Shown in pieces: positions 1 to 11,949 of a DNA stretch of 43,421 nt. The DNA is taken from contig JAOALB010000262.1 in NCBI GenBank assembly GCA_025331125.1, positions 1 to 43,421 of the forward strand, given 5' to 3'. The position numbers and the translations under genes were made by a program. Source of the stretch: Mycogone perniciosa (taxonomy: Eukaryota; Ascomycota; Sordariomycetes; Hypocreales; Hypocreaceae). The notes below the pieces were generated by a model that saw only the letters and a program-made list of their open reading frames with translations, was not told the origin of the DNA and did no database searches. Numbering within the stretch: position 1 is the first letter of the stretch; each line of letters opens with the position of its first letter.

Positions 1-1773
1 AGTGATCATGTTCTTATTGGCCCGTCGTTCCGATATTCTTCCGGACCCGGGCCTTGGCCTGGTCGGGTCGTGACACTAAATCATCGAGCTTTGGACTGTG
101 CCATTAACTAATAGGCAGCAAGATTAATTTACTACCTATCTATCCGACATATTTTCGCAATAGACATAAAGGTACTCCGTAACACTACTCGTACTCTGTA
201 TACTAAGTAGATGAATGAAACCTTCGGAAGCTCGGCAACGCCTCGAGTCTTAGATCCTAGAGGGACCTGAGCCGTTACATCGCAAAAACCTAAACGGAAA
301 TATCTCTAACGTTTGGCTCGGTTGAACTTTACCAAGCTGGGCATAAGATCACCATGTAATACATTCCAGTGGCAATAGTCTCCGGCTTGGCTGATCTAAG
401 TGAAACCTGTCCAGCAGCGGCTATTAGTTTGGCTCAGTGGCCTTTCTGTCTTGTTTAGGCAGCTTCCGGCTAGGTTTTGGCCAATGATTCCATGATGGCT
501 TTTAAGGTTTTCTAAATAGAGTTATCTATTCGACCCGTTGTCTCAAAATACCCAAATCAGACAGCTTTTGGTTGATTGCGCCATTTATAGCTCACTATAA
601 TCCTTCCGAATCCATTACCCCTTTGGATTCCCTCGGGACCGATTACCCAGTAAATGCCCACCCGGCTTGGCAGTATTGCCCTGTCCCAACTATCGAGGTT
701 TAGGAAGGTCTGCTGCTGCCGGCTCTTTTTAATCTGCTCGTAGGAGCAGGCTGAGCCTAAGGGATCGGCTAGATCTATCCGACAAGAGCCGTGATGGGGC
801 TCATCGCCAACAGTCCAGAATCTTGGCCTATGGGGAGGTTTTCAAGATACGCGTTAAAGTTAGCCATTGCCCCTTTGTATATGTCTATTCTATCTGTTCC
901 ATGGTCACCAATCAATTACTCTAGTTGTAGTTTTCCTATTGCGGGTCGACGGTTGCTATAGGCTGCAACCACTTATTCATTGTATGAACGAAACGTATAA
1001 GTCGCAAAATGCTGGCTTAACGTGCAGCTAGCTTCGCGCATTGCTAGTATAGTCATGATCGTCACAGCGGTTGCCGTTTCGGCTTCTTTGTGTCTAGCTA
1101 TTGCCTTCCGTGGGGGAGAGCTAATATTTCCTGACCCCCGTCTGGCTATCGGTAGCCATAAACTTCCATCGTTAGTTTTGATCCATGAATCCTGAAAATG
1201 CCATTCCCAGTAGCCTTGTCGTTGGCTTGGGCCGCTTGGAGTCTCAACTCCAACCTCGCTTGTATTGCGTCTAACCTAAACCTGATCCCAGCAGTTTGGC
1301 GTTCCTTTTGGCCTTGTCTAAACAAGCTAATCTCGAATACGAACGCTTTTACCGCTTTTTCTTTCCTTGTCATCATGTGAGACCCTACGATCGAAGCTAC
1401 CTAGTGCTGACTGGATTTATGAGTGTTCAATGCGTTACGACTCAATCTCAGGGATTTAAGGTTACCACGAGGTCTGTTCTTCGCGCTCCATCATCTGCAC
1501 AGAGCACTCCGACCCCATGTTACTCCGTAGAACCTGCTCCTCAGATTAACGGGTCAATTTTGCATCGATATCTCGGGGACAGTGGATACGGTTAGTTTTT
1601 AAACAGTGGTTTGAGATGCTCTACATCACTAGATAGTTGTAACAGGTTACACCTCGGCCGCAATTGGAATGTGTAAGATTTGTGTATACACTAGTTGATT
1701 GGGGTAGCTCATGTTCAAACAGCAACTCTACTACGGGGTTGCATGGATTGGCAGTCTATTACTAAATTGTATG
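1..1773. other. Gene-poor left edge, possible degenerate coding relic
   Basis: I see no intact gene here. The minus strand has a 76-codon open frame at 1146-1376 (Lys/Arg/Gln-rich, helix-like) and, between about 541 and 835, close to 98 codons without a stop, but neighbouring frames are full of stops and nothing matches a family I recognise. It could be the eroded remains of a mobile element or gene; that is a guess. The stretch also holds one TACTCCGTA motif (173-182). Confidence 0.3.
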
Positions 1774-3207
1774 TTACATCTTCTCCAGAAGCATCCTCTT
1801 CAGGGATTGTACTTTTGCGCACAGTCCATCTGGGCCTTCTTGCATGTTATTACAGTCCCCAAAGTTAGCCTTCTCCAACACCGCTAGGGCTAGCTCCCCG
1901 TGGAACAACGACTTCCCATCTTGCCCTTCTGAACGTAGCATCGAGAATAGGTATCCGCATGCTCCTCGGGGAGAGCCGATGGTACTCGGAAGGCCAAGCA
2001 TGTCCTCCCCCGATTGTAGCATATCCAATAGCAGCTTGACAGCGGTATAGATTCTACTGCATGTTTCGTCTGCGGATGGGAGCTCTCCAAGTTGGAGTTC
2101 TCTGCCCTTTGGAACAAATAGTCCATTGGAAGAGGGTGTCTGCAGAAGCATACTGAGGTGGATTTCGAAGTGTGTAAACACCAAATGGTATAATCTTCGT
2201 AGGGAGAGATAACAGCTCATGACTAGAAGTGTCGTTGGGCTATCAATAGTCTCTGTGAAGCTCCCTGGCGATGATGATAATGATGGGGTAATATTTGACT
2301 GATCGTGGTGAAAGTCTTGATTTAAAAAGGATTCGAAGGAGGAGGTGGAAGATGTTGAGTCATTAGGCGTCAGGCCTACTGTTTTGTGTATAAATATTGG
2401 TGTGATAGGACCTTCAGAGCATTCGTATGGTGTTGTTGCTCTGGAACGTTTGATTTCTGTGACGATTTCTGTAAATTCCCTGGCCAGATGTAGGACGCTA
2501 CCGATGGGATACTCGGTGAAGCTGTATCTAGGGGATTTGGTACAGTGCCAGTCGTCGTAAAGGCTTCCTAGCGTCTTGTGAATGTTCGCCACAAGGTTCG
2601 AGAGTCGCATGATGGTTTTGGAAATGTACTCGTCGAACTTCTCGGGGATCTGCGGCTGTATGCACTCATGCATCAATGAGGACATGCTTGGAGATGAAGC
2701 AAAAGACGGATCTTGTCCATGGTGGACTGAGGGTGGTGATATCTGTTCGTTCATCATCAAGTGCCGTAGTTCTGAGCCAAGCATTGGTGGATATGGCTGC
2801 TCTCCCGCACATGACCCGAAACGTGAGGTGTGGTTTGTGTGAATGTCCGACTGGGCACTGCAATTGGAGCTATCAAGGGTGCCCCAGATCTCTGGAGGGT
2901 TCAAGTGTGAGGACTCTAGTGATGTGGAGAAGAAGTCTTCAACTCCATGTGTAGTCGCGGAGGGGCAGGGCAGGGAGGCCATGGAGCTCATGTCCACATC
3001 GTTGGAAGAACTGGATTCTGAGCGTGCAGACGGCCTCTTTGCCCGGGCCCTTTGGCTAAAGATGCAGTCGACTTTGGCACGAACACATCGTTCACACTGC
3101 TGTGAGCCAGATTTATCGGATGAGGAGCTGACAATACATTTGAGTTTGTGGAATCGGCAACGATCGCATGAGGCTCTCATGGACTGGTAATTCGATGAAG
3201 ACGGCAT
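1774..3207 (-). CDS. Zn2Cys6 transcription factor, AflR-like layout
   Basis: Single-exon gene for a 477-residue protein. The N-terminus carries a binuclear zinc cluster: Cys14, 17, 24, 38, 41 and 48, spaced C-x2-C-x6-C-x13-C-x2-C-x6-C, followed by a basic stretch. The 13-residue middle loop is longer than the usual 5-9 and is rich in Ser. The middle is Ser/Thr/Pro-rich and probably disordered; the C-terminal third (about residues 325-477) is helical and resembles the C-terminal region of AflR-type secondary-metabolism activators. It has no fungal_trans domain that I can see, unlike the regulator at 7231. The start ATG at 3207 lies 13 codons before the first cluster cysteine, and no splice sites are needed. 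It sits at the outer left edge of the PKS cluster, beyond a dead transporter, so a role as pathway activator is inferred from position and family. Confidence 0.85.
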   Translation of the reverse strand: MPSSSNYQSMRASCDRCRFHKLKCIVSSSSDKSGSQQCERCVRAKVDCIFSQRARAKRPSARSESSSSNDVDMSSMASLPCPSATTHGVEDFFSTSLESSHLNPPEIWGTLDSSNCSAQSDIHTNHTSRFGSCAGEQPYPPMLGSELRHLMMNEQISPPSVHHGQDPSFASSPSMSSLMHECIQPQIPEKFDEYISKTIMRLSNLVANIHKTLGSLYDDWHCTKSPRYSFTEYPIGSVLHLAREFTEIVTEIKRSRATTPYECSEGPITPIFIHKTVGLTPNDSTSSTSSFESFLNQDFHHDQSNITPSLSSSPGSFTETIDSPTTLLVMSCYLSLRRLYHLVFTHFEIHLSMLLQTPSSNGLFVPKGRELQLGELPSADETCSRIYTAVKLLLDMLQSGEDMLGLPSTIGSPRGACGYLFSMLRSEGQDGKSLFHGELALAVLEKANFGDCNNMQEGPDGLCAKVQSLKRMLLEKM

Positions 3208-4779
3208 TGTTTAGAGAGTCGAACGGGGGGTTATGGTAGAATGGTTTAATCTGGAAACAAAACAAAAGTTGGTTGAACAACCTTGAACTTCAATGGCAGT
3301 GAGTGCTCAGTGATCCCAGGCAACGAGATATACAGGAGTAATAGATACATCATATACTATCCTGGTTCCTGTTGTAGGTATCAACCGTATCTAATACGAA
3401 GCACGGTCCAGGTTCTAAAAGATCGTTGCAGAATAAAATAGCTACTTTCCCAACTAGGTAGTTACATAAGGCGGGTCGTATCCGAGGAGAGCGAATAATG
3501 ATGACATATTGGAGGCCAAAATGCTGCCAAAATGATAGAAACCCATCGGGTTTCAAGATGAACAAATTCCCATAGATACCCACTGCTACTTACATGATGC
3601 TCCGCAGTAATCCTGCATCTGGATGACACCCAGCCCACGTGTAATATGTTAACTTTACTGACGCAATCTGCCACTATTAATATAATAGGTAAATAGCATA
3701 GATAGCAACCGCCATGCTGCATATGCATCTATGTGCGAACGTACGAACATGATTAATCATAGAACATTTGTCAGTGTCTTCATGACCTCATTTTCTGCTC
3801 GCTAGTAAACTAGTGGTCTCATTTTTGAAGTCTGAGCAGATAGATTACGACGTGCATCGAGCATTACCACAGATGCTTGTATATAATAGCTCCTTTGGGG
3901 ATTTTCGGTGCTTCGTCGGCTCGTGTTGCCATCTTGGCACAATTTGCGCATGCTCGGGCCGCATCACGCCAGCTATCCGAATCCTTCGATCCAAGCCAAG
4001 AGTGTGCTTCATTGTGGCAATGCCTCCATTATAATGTCACCGAGGTGGTAGTAGTATCTAGGGACTTCGGGCACTGTAACCGGGTTCTTGGCAATGAAGT
4101 TGGTTGGTGGTGCTGTCTTGCATACGAGTACGCCCTTTTACATGCCTGTTGTTCAGCGATCCAGCCATGTTGGCCTATCGATTATCATCACGCAGGACTA
4201 ATACTAGTAGTAGTACTATGATCCATAGTGCATGCTATTACTGGGCCTCCACACAGGGATTGTTTGTGTTGAGGCAAGGAGATGCTCTTCGTATCCAACG
4301 CGTATGTTACGGAGTCACCGCAAGATATTTATTGCTTCAGCACATAGATAAAACATTGGATCGTAGTACATTTAGCCGCCCTCTATCTAGCCTGCGCTTA
4401 CGTCCTCATTTTCGCTGTGGCCGCTGAGCCAAACAACCTGAATCCTCTAGGATTCCAGTCTGCATTTGACCCCGGAAATTTGGTCCATCTTGTTGGTGCG
4501 AGTGTCATTGCTGCATGGAGCCTCTGCTAAACTCTCCCCAGACAAAGTCCGTAAGTTGGGCAATGCCACAATCCCATCTTCCGTCTGCATTGGTCAACCC
4601 GAAAGCAGGAACGCGTCGCCAAATTGACTACAAGAAAATCCCTATGGGCAGCAATGACGCTAGATAAACAGGTCGACAGGGTGCATGTGTACGGTGTACA
4701 TACTCCATACTAAAGCGAAGATCGGGAAGACTGCGAGACGGTGGAATGCCGACTATAGAAGGCCAAGAATTCGACACAT
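3208..4779. other. Intergenic region, no gene seen
   Basis: Holds the promoter of the minus-strand regulator that starts at 3207, and possibly the lost 3' end of the broken transporter to its right. The open frames here are short, overlap on both strands and show no recognisable domain or splice pattern. Confidence 0.5.
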
Positions 4780-6339
4780 GTTCTACAGATGCCCCTGTAT
4801 CCTTGGCGTATCAATCATGGATTGGGAACGACTCTGTGGGCGGGCCTCTGCAGTTTTGCTGTAAATTGTGTCCCAAAGGGGAAGACGCCGGTGGCCCTTG
4901 TAGCATCCATCCGGTACCGGTTTGAAGCCATTCGCAACGAACGCCTTCCTGTAAGACTCGGTAGATGTTGTTATAGATGCTGCCGCCACGCGGCTGTGGT
5001 GAAGCATCCAGCTAGGTAGAGGCGTAAGAGAAGGGAGCTTGCTAACTACACTCAGCACAGCACCCCAGCCTCCAATCTACTCGTATTCGAGCATTCCAGT
5101 GCGAGGCTCTCCAAGCTCTCCACGCTAGCGTAGCGAATTGCTACCTTCCATAAGCATGTATCCGCTCGGTTGTCGCTTCGACGCGTGGTGCATCCCATAG
5201 TCGAGAATATACGTTGCATGTATTATGGGTCGATGATGAGCAACTGGAACGGCCGAACGAGATCGAGATACTGCAGACGTCTCGGAACGATGGATTTGCT
5301 TCCCTCTGTACTCGTACATACTGATTATCAGCCCAAAATCGCAGGGAATACATCATTTCCGACTTGTGAGGTAGATTAACGGCGGCCCGGTCTACCCTAG
5401 CGTTCAATGTGAAATTCCCCGTTTCACCGTCTCAGACGGCGCGTCTTTTCCCGTCAATACGAGAAGGATGTCTCCTCAGCTCTCTCGTCCAGTAAAAAGG
5501 CGTCGATCGTAAACCGGGCCATCATAATCGTAGTGCTCGTGATTATGCCAGTGATGCCCTTCGTCCAGCGCCACCCTAGCGCACGAAAGGCGCGGGCTAT
5601 CACATCTCGACGATCGTGATCGATATCGAGGAGCTTCCAAACGCTCCAAACGCTCCAGCGAAGAATCGTGCGTTCAGAATGGTCTGATATTGGCAAAGGC
5701 AAACGCGGCGCTAATGAAGTAGGGCTTATCGTGTGAACTGCCGGTTAGCTCACAAGCAATCCAAATAGGCATGTGTTTTGACAAGCCGAACTTGAATTGC
5801 TGGCGTTATTAATGCATGTACGGAGTAACGATGTAAGAACGGCCAAAAGCCGCACCGCCAGAGCCGGCCATTTACATCCATACAGCAGCTCACATGGAGG
5901 CGCTCAGATCGTGGACCAGCCTGTGGGCGAAGCCAAACACAAGCGAGCTGATTCTGGTTCCCGCAGTGGCGACATTGTATCTCACACGATGCTCCAAAAT
6001 GCTTGTAGATGCGAAAGCCATCCAACAAATCGTTAAGGCCCACAATCCTATCGCGTAGGTTTTCCTATTTGGCCAATTCTGGCCGATTCGGGGCGATTCA
6101 GTGGACTGTTCTCCCCGTCAAATGCTGCCACGTGTGAGGAACTGCTCGTCTGGTTCCTTGGATAAGTCTGATAAGTCAAGCCTGGTGTCTGGTATGGATC
6201 TTCTCCTCGCTTGGTAGCGGATTCTTTGACATGCCTTTGTGGAATGCCGTTGAGCCGTGGTGAGAGGTCCGTTCGTGCTTGAAGACAGGGGAAGTATAGT
6301 GGCGGAGCGTGCAGACGCAGGCTTCAGATCGGGGGGCAT
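4780..6339 (-). pseudogene. Decayed MFS (DHA1-type) transporter
   Basis: No single frame is long, but the three minus-strand frames together give the landmarks of a drug:proton antiporter-1 type MFS permease in the right order. Reading 5'->3' on the minus strand: a possible start ATG at 6339; near 6085 an NWPNRKTYAIG-like segment leading into the first membrane helix; near 5655 RFFAGAFGAFG (the RFxxGxFG motif of helix 4/5); near 5565 LGWRWTKGITGI; near 5420 a KTRRLRR..NGEFH segment interrupted by a stop; near 5260 LVRPFQLL; and near 4915 FKPVPDG. At least four frame changes and several stops separate these, so it cannot be functional. The comparison with MFS motifs is from memory of the family. 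It lies between the two Zn2Cys6 regulators and is the only transporter-like sequence near the PKS, so it may be the cluster's lost exporter; it could also be an unrelated permease. The left boundary is uncertain. Confidence 0.72.
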
Positions 6340-7230
6340 CAGGGAAACAAGGGAAACGAAATCAAGGCGATGTCCTTACCTGACCTAGTTTTTGATAAAG
6401 GGCCTAATGCCTGGATGATCGACGTTGCGTCCTTTCCAAGTCCGAAGAATCAGGATGCGAATCCCGGCTCGCAGCCTTTCCCGATCTTCTGCGAAGGCAT
6501 CGGGACTTCGTACGACTATGTGAGGATGCAAAGGAGCATCGCGCTTCGCAGATCCACCAACTCGCTGTTCGCATAAGCCTACGCGGTGCCGATCATCGAG
6601 CGGCTTCGGATTGGATAGTTACTCACACGCTTAATTAGGTCAGCCAGTGGAGGAGTGGGATTCCATGCATGGAAGAAGCCCTGTCCAATCCTTTTTCTGA
6701 CATCCTGTAAATCCGTTCTCCTATCTAGGTATTGGGGGCCGTGCATCTCTTCAAATCGACGGCGGAGGTCGCACCATCAGGGTAGTAAGTACGAAGTAAT
6801 CTATATGCCAACTCATTCAACGACATAGTACATGCCGTTCGGCACCTGAAATAAGCACTAAGATCCAATTCCTACTCGTACTCCTCTTAACCCCTCTTGA
6901 TTGAGTTGACCCTCAAGTCAAGACTCTGGCTGAGTCAACAGGAGCTTCAAGCACGTGCGAGATCCTTGCAAGGCAAGCCTTGTCGATTATCCCCCGCAAA
7001 TGGACATTGCCTAATCCAACTTGAGGAGGTCAAACCACTTCAGAACCGGGTCTCAGGCTCGGCATCCCCCCAGCACAATATCCCAAATGCCCACCTTACA
7101 TACCTGCCTGTCTGTCTATCCATAAGGTCATCTACTATACACACATGCAGACGTAGCCGCACACAGACAGGTGACAGCTACGCACTCCGTACAGGCGTCT
7201 ATATTCACGTACTGTATGTAGCCTGCCGAA
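6340..7230. other. Upstream region of the second regulator
   Basis: Promoter region of the Zn2Cys6 gene that starts at 7231. A 68-codon plus-strand frame at 6370-6576 is open but has no recognisable content. I did not find the 13-bp TCGGAYNTYTTCG motif of the PKS promoter here. Confidence 0.45.
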
Positions 7231-9614
7231 ATGTCCACAGTCGGCACTCCGTCCTCGCCGACGTTGCAGCAGATCAAGGTCCGAAGCTGCAATCTGTGCC
7301 GCCATCGAAGAGTCAAATGCGATCGGCAGTTTCCGTGCTGCTCCAACTGCTTGCGGGCGGAGAGCAACTGTGTCTATCCGCCCGGTCGGGGCAGGGCGCC
7401 GAAGGTTTCCAGAGACTCACTGAATCCTCAACTGTCCCATCGCCTGTCTAGGCTTGAGAGCATCATCAGACAATTTGGTGCGGTTGGTAAGGTTGATGGC
7501 AACTCTCAACCACTACCAGGCTAACAATCCTCAGCTCAGGACCCCCGGGAAGCGAGCGAGAGCCCCTCGTTCGATCGGCACTTCTGTCGTCTAAAGATAG
7601 ACGACTCGAGGAGTTACTATGTCAGCAACGTTTTATGGGTAACATTAGCTAATGAAGTATGCCGAGTCCCCTCTCCCCTCTCGTTTCCATAATCCATAGA
7701 TATGTGTCTGATCTAACGCTGTTGTCCCAGGTTGAGGAGTTGCGTGATCTCTTGTTCGAGCCTGCTGCTGAGGATGCGGACTGCGAACTACCACCATCTC
7801 CTTACCCTTCTTACGCCCCATCAACAACATCATCATCTTCGTCTCACTCCGGGTTGAATGGCGCCATCTTCGGGTATCGAGCTGTTGCATCCTCGTTGCA
7901 GCCGTTTCACCCGTCGTTGCAACAGGCAGTGACTCTATTCGCTGCCTTTACCAAAAATGTTGCACCCATAGTTCGCATTTTCCACATGCCAACCTTGACA
8001 CGGATCTGCTGGGATGCAATTGCCTCGCTTGACTCCCTGGACAAGAACACCGAGACCCTCCTGTTCGCTATCCATTATTCGGCCATTATTAGCATCACAC
8101 CAGAGCAGTGCCTCCGCATCCTTGGCGAGACGCGGGAGGTTGCCCTGGAGAGATATCGATTTGCTGTCGAACAGGCTCTAGCCCGCGCCAATCTACTCAA
8201 TACCCAAAGCATGACGATGCTGCAGGCGGCCGTTCTCTTCTTATCAGCTCTGCCCAACGAAGATGACTCGCGCACGGCGTGGTCGTTGACGTCTCTCATT
8301 TACCACATTTCACGGACTATGGGAATTCATCGTGATGGCAGCGTGTTCGGCCTGAAGCCCTTCGAAACGGAGCTGCGTCGGCGCCTATGGTGGCAAATTT
8401 GCATCATTGATAGTCGCTCATCTGAATACCACTGCAACGAGCCCATTGTGCGCGAGTATGCCTCTGATACAAAGCCACCCTTACATATCAACGATGACGA
8501 CCTGCTTCCTGAGATGACAGAACCTCCGGCTGAGCGATGGGACGAGGCGACTGATATGACGCTCTCACTTATTCGATGCGAAGCTATACAAACGGGTTGG
8601 AAGCTCGGTCTCACGAGGCCTGGGCAACCTCGAGGGACGGGCCGAGAGGCGGCGACAGCAGATGAAAATAAGGATCCCCACAAGCACCACCAAGACATGG
8701 TCCGAAACTTGGAGGAGAGATTGCGCGACAAGTTTCTGCGTATCTGTGACCCCTCAGTGCCGTTCCATCTCATCTCGTCAGCCGTTGCACGCCTGATTAT
8801 TGCCAGGTTTTGGCTTGTGGTACACTATCCACTTGCATCTAGGCCAAAAGAAGGGAGCAACGATAATAAGGACAACCGGGCGGCCAAGACGCCCACAGGT
8901 AGCAACGGTGCGCGAGGTCCCGATCAGCTGGATAGTATTATGCGAGATAAGCTCTTTCAGACCTCAATCGAGATCTTGGAGCTGTCTGGTCTGCTTCTAA
9001 CCAACAAAGACATCATCCAATGGACTTGGTACTCAAAAACACATATCCAATGGGGCGCCATGGCATTTGTGCTTTCCGAACTGTGCACTCGACCGCATTC
9101 TTCTGAATGCGATCGAGCGTGGGATTGTGTGACCGCAGTATATGACGGGTGGAAGATGCGAGAAAACAAAGAAAACGAGAATAAACTCGCTCTTTGGCGC
9201 CCTATCAGACGGCTCATGGCCAAGGCCCGGTATGTGCGAGAGATGCAGCAGATCGATCCCAGTCGACCAGCACAAGACCGGTATACTCCCCATCAAAACG
9301 AAGCTGGTCAACACCTTGATCTGCCTACATTTGCTACAGAGTTCCTCTCGAATTATTCTCCATCAACACAATATGACCCCGCGAGCGTGCCATTGCCCTT
9401 TATGCCGAGCCCTATCGGCACATCTGGCCCCTCTTCTTCCTTCATAGCTTCCCCAGCCTTGGGAATTGAAGATCCTGAAGACACTCTTCAGAGTGTGTTT
9501 GGAACGGAAACTTTGGATCCTTTTATGGATCTATTACCAGACTGGTACCGGGGGGATGCAGCGAGCGGCTCTGGCACGTCGCTAGGGGTCAATTTTGGCT
9601 TTCCTCCAGGCTAA
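7231..9614 (+). CDS. Zn2Cys6 / fungal_trans transcription factor (Bik5-like)
   Basis: Three exons, 7231-7486, 7535-7656 and 7731-9614, give a protein of 753 residues. Intron 1 (GTAAGG, branch GCTAAC) and intron 2 (GTATGC, branch TCTAAC) are required to keep frame, and the exon-2/exon-3 junction restores the expected NEVEELRDLL segment. The N-terminus carries the zinc cluster C-x2-C-x6-C-x6-C-x2-C-x6-C (starting at CNLCRHRRVKC, with a doubled CC in the loop), followed by a short leucine-containing linker. Residues of about 210-420 form the fungal_trans regulatory domain, with its hallmark RRRLWWQICIID near residue 340 and the PLHINDDDL stretch after it. The C-terminus is Pro/Ser-rich. In bikaverin clusters a regulator of this class (Bik5) sits beside an NmrA-like gene, as here; the pathway role is inferred. 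It converges on the NmrA-like gene with 263 bp between the stops. Confidence 0.9.
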
Positions 9615-9877
9615 ACCCAGCGTGTAGGTTATGAATGTCACGATGAATACTGGTATACATGCATGAGAACATGATAGATTTCTTCTCTCTTTTTTTTCTT
9701 CAATTCCTTTTTGTTTCCTCCTTGTCTTTTTGTTTTGTCGGCATCACATGGTCAGCTCGCGGGTGGGAGACATTGACTAAATCGATCGCTGTCTTGTCAT
9801 CTATTCTGTTATTCTATGTGGGTGGACATGGCTATTCTAAATCTCTAGTAATATCTTCCTCGATACCATTGTCCTGT

Positions 9878-10837
9878 TTACTTGAAGTATCTCGGAATCT
9901 CCCTCTTCACAAAGTCCTCAAAGCTCGTGGGCTCCCTGCCCGTCAAATTCTTGACGTTGTGCTTCGCCTTCTCATAGTCTTCTGCTGCGTACAAGGCTCG
10001 CGTCTCCACCATAGACTTTGCGAGGGACTTGGACACGAAGTCGGGGACGTGCAAGGCGGCCAGGTTCTTCAGGTACTGCTCTTCTGTGATGTGGTTGACT
10101 TGGACAGCGGGCTGTCCGACAGAGACGAGCAGGCTGTTGATGATTTCCCACTGTTGGGTCTGGGATAACAGCGAAGGGCCGTTGAGGTAGACGATATCCT
10201 TGCCGCTGGTCTTTCGAGGGTTGACCAGGAGGGAACCGGCAGTTCGGCCAATGTCCTTGGGGTCGATTGGGTCGTGGAGAACTTCGGGGGCGAGGAGATT
10301 GACCTGTTTGGGGGTGGATTTTTTGTCGAGATAGATACGAAGAGGGTTGCTGGCAAAGAAGCCGGCTCGGAGGGCAACGTGTGGAATCTCCAACTCCTCA
10401 AGGCTAATCTCAATCTGGGCGTGCTGCCAGGGAATGAAGTGATCCCTAGCAATGGTGCGAATGTCATCCTTGACGGAGCCTGCGTTCTTGACAGAGCAGG
10501 TCGACAAGAAGACAACGTACTCGATGCCAACCTCCTTGAAGGTAGTCAAGGCAGACTTCATCAGATCCCTGGCGTGTACGGCGTAAATGAAGACGGCCTT
10601 GGCACCGGTCTCCTTGACGGCTTTGGTCACGCTAGCTGGGTCGGTGAGGTCGGCTTGGATGCACTGAAGATTGGCGGCTTTCTCCTCATCTTCGGAGATC
10701 CATTCATTTTGCTTAGAAACATCACGGAGGGCGATCCAGACTTTGGCGCCGCGGGAGCTGGCTTCAAGGGCGGCAGCGGAGCCCACTTCACCCGTGGCGC
10801 CGAAGATGAGGACGTTATCGAAGTGTGGAGGAGACAT
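9878..10837 (-). CDS. NmrA-like NAD(P)-binding protein (Bik4-like)
   Basis: Intronless gene for 319 residues. The N-terminus has the dinucleotide-binding loop GATGEVG at residues 13-19 in a Rossmann fold, and the protein lacks the YxxxK catalytic pair of active short-chain dehydrogenases at the usual place, fitting the NmrA-like family (atypical SDRs). NmrA of Aspergillus nidulans binds NAD(P) and represses the GATA factor AreA; relatives in metabolite clusters are either redox-sensing regulators or isoflavone-reductase-like enzymes. In the bikaverin cluster the NmrA-like Bik4 is regarded as regulatory. Here the gene stands between a Zn2Cys6 regulator and the O-methyltransferase, which supports cluster membership. 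The start ATG at 10837 directly precedes the hydrophobic first beta strand. A weaker copy of the cluster motif lies 233 bp upstream. Confidence 0.88.
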   Translation of the reverse strand: MSPPHFDNVLIFGATGEVGSAAALEASSRGAKVWIALRDVSKQNEWISEDEEKAANLQCIQADLTDPASVTKAVKETGAKAVFIYAVHARDLMKSALTTFKEVGIEYVVFLSTCSVKNAGSVKDDIRTIARDHFIPWQHAQIEISLEELEIPHVALRAGFFASNPLRIYLDKKSTPKQVNLLAPEVLHDPIDPKDIGRTAGSLLVNPRKTSGKDIVYLNGPSLLSQTQQWEIINSLLVSVGQPAVQVNHITEEQYLKNLAALHVPDFVSKSLAKSMVETRALYAAEDYEKAKHNVKNLTGREPTSFEDFVKREIPRYFK

Positions 10838-11949
10838 GGTTCCGTAGCCGTGTAAACTTATGGGTAGGATTTTAGATATTAGATGTTGGCGTGAGAATGA
10901 GCTCTGATATCATATCATGTATGACCTCAACTCATGTGTAAGTGAGTGTGAGCGATGTGTGGGCCTTTCATAGTTTCCAAATCAGTACATTCGGAATTCG
11001 GGACTTATTGACATGTGGAGTGAAACAAGATCGAGGCGACTAACGTCGTATTTCGGCATCTCGCCAGTCCGAGTATGTCCGATATATGATGGCACGATTG
11101 TCGGCCTCGGCGAGTGAATGGGAGCACGACTTCGCGCGAGCCAGCAAAGAGGCGAATGCAACAAAGCGGGCCAATCGCCTCGCCCATATGGCCATTCGCA
11201 TAGCATAAGCGCGAGATTCGCCTTATTAGTAATGCTTCAATACGTGATTTCCTTGTTTTTTTTTTCTTCCAAGGTAATTGCTATAGCCACCTTTATAAGC
11301 CATTGGTTCAATACTTGCATACTGGAATACTAAGGTATGGCGAGATGACATTTCAGGGATTTTGTCAATGAACAGGAATCAGAGATGGCAGTTTTCTCCC
11401 CTCCCTGCCAAGGTCCAATGAAATTATCTTTTTTTTCTAAATTTATTTTCTCTTCATTTGACTCACTTTAGTTCAGCTGCTAATTCACACTACCGCTATT
11501 ATTCTCACTTGATCTGATCGCCACTGTCCTAAAGTTGCATCATATTCCTTTATCTTATTTCCCAAACACCTGTAAATAGACTGTATCACGTGTAGACGTA
11601 GCGGTGAGAAGATGCAATACAATCGTTGCGTCATAACACTCAACACGGCAGCTTCCATCCGAAGAACAACGAATGAAGTGCCAGGAATATATTCGACACT
11701 GGTTGAATGGATTCTCTTGTACCCATCTATCTAGATGCGCCCGCTTCGACCCTTTATGCCGAAGTACTGGTCCCTGCTCTCTTACTAGTCGGTCCGGTAA
11801 TTGATTTGCTTTACTATTCAAGCCAGCTATTATAATAACGGGGCAAGAAGGTGGGAAATCACCAGGCTGGATTGCATATCTAGATACTACATAAATAAGA
11901 AGACCCTCATATCTTTTGAGTCTTATCTAAAGTCCTTAATTATCCTTTA
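10838..11949. other. Intergenic region, NmrA-like promoter
   Basis: Upstream region of the NmrA-like gene and 3' flank of the O-methyltransferase. It contains T-rich tracts near 11258 and 11430. No gene is seen. On the minus strand at 11070-11082 lies TCGGACATACTCG, which matches 11 of 13 positions of the motif repeated upstream of the PKS. Confidence 0.5.

Noticed and set aside
6897..7451. 184-codon plus-strand open frame
   Set aside because: It overlaps the zinc-cluster exon of the regulator in another frame; the zinc-cluster frame is clearly the real one.
10274..10855. 193-codon plus-strand frame antisense to the NmrA-like gene
   Set aside because: It is Gly-rich shadow text opposite a well-supported Rossmann-fold gene.
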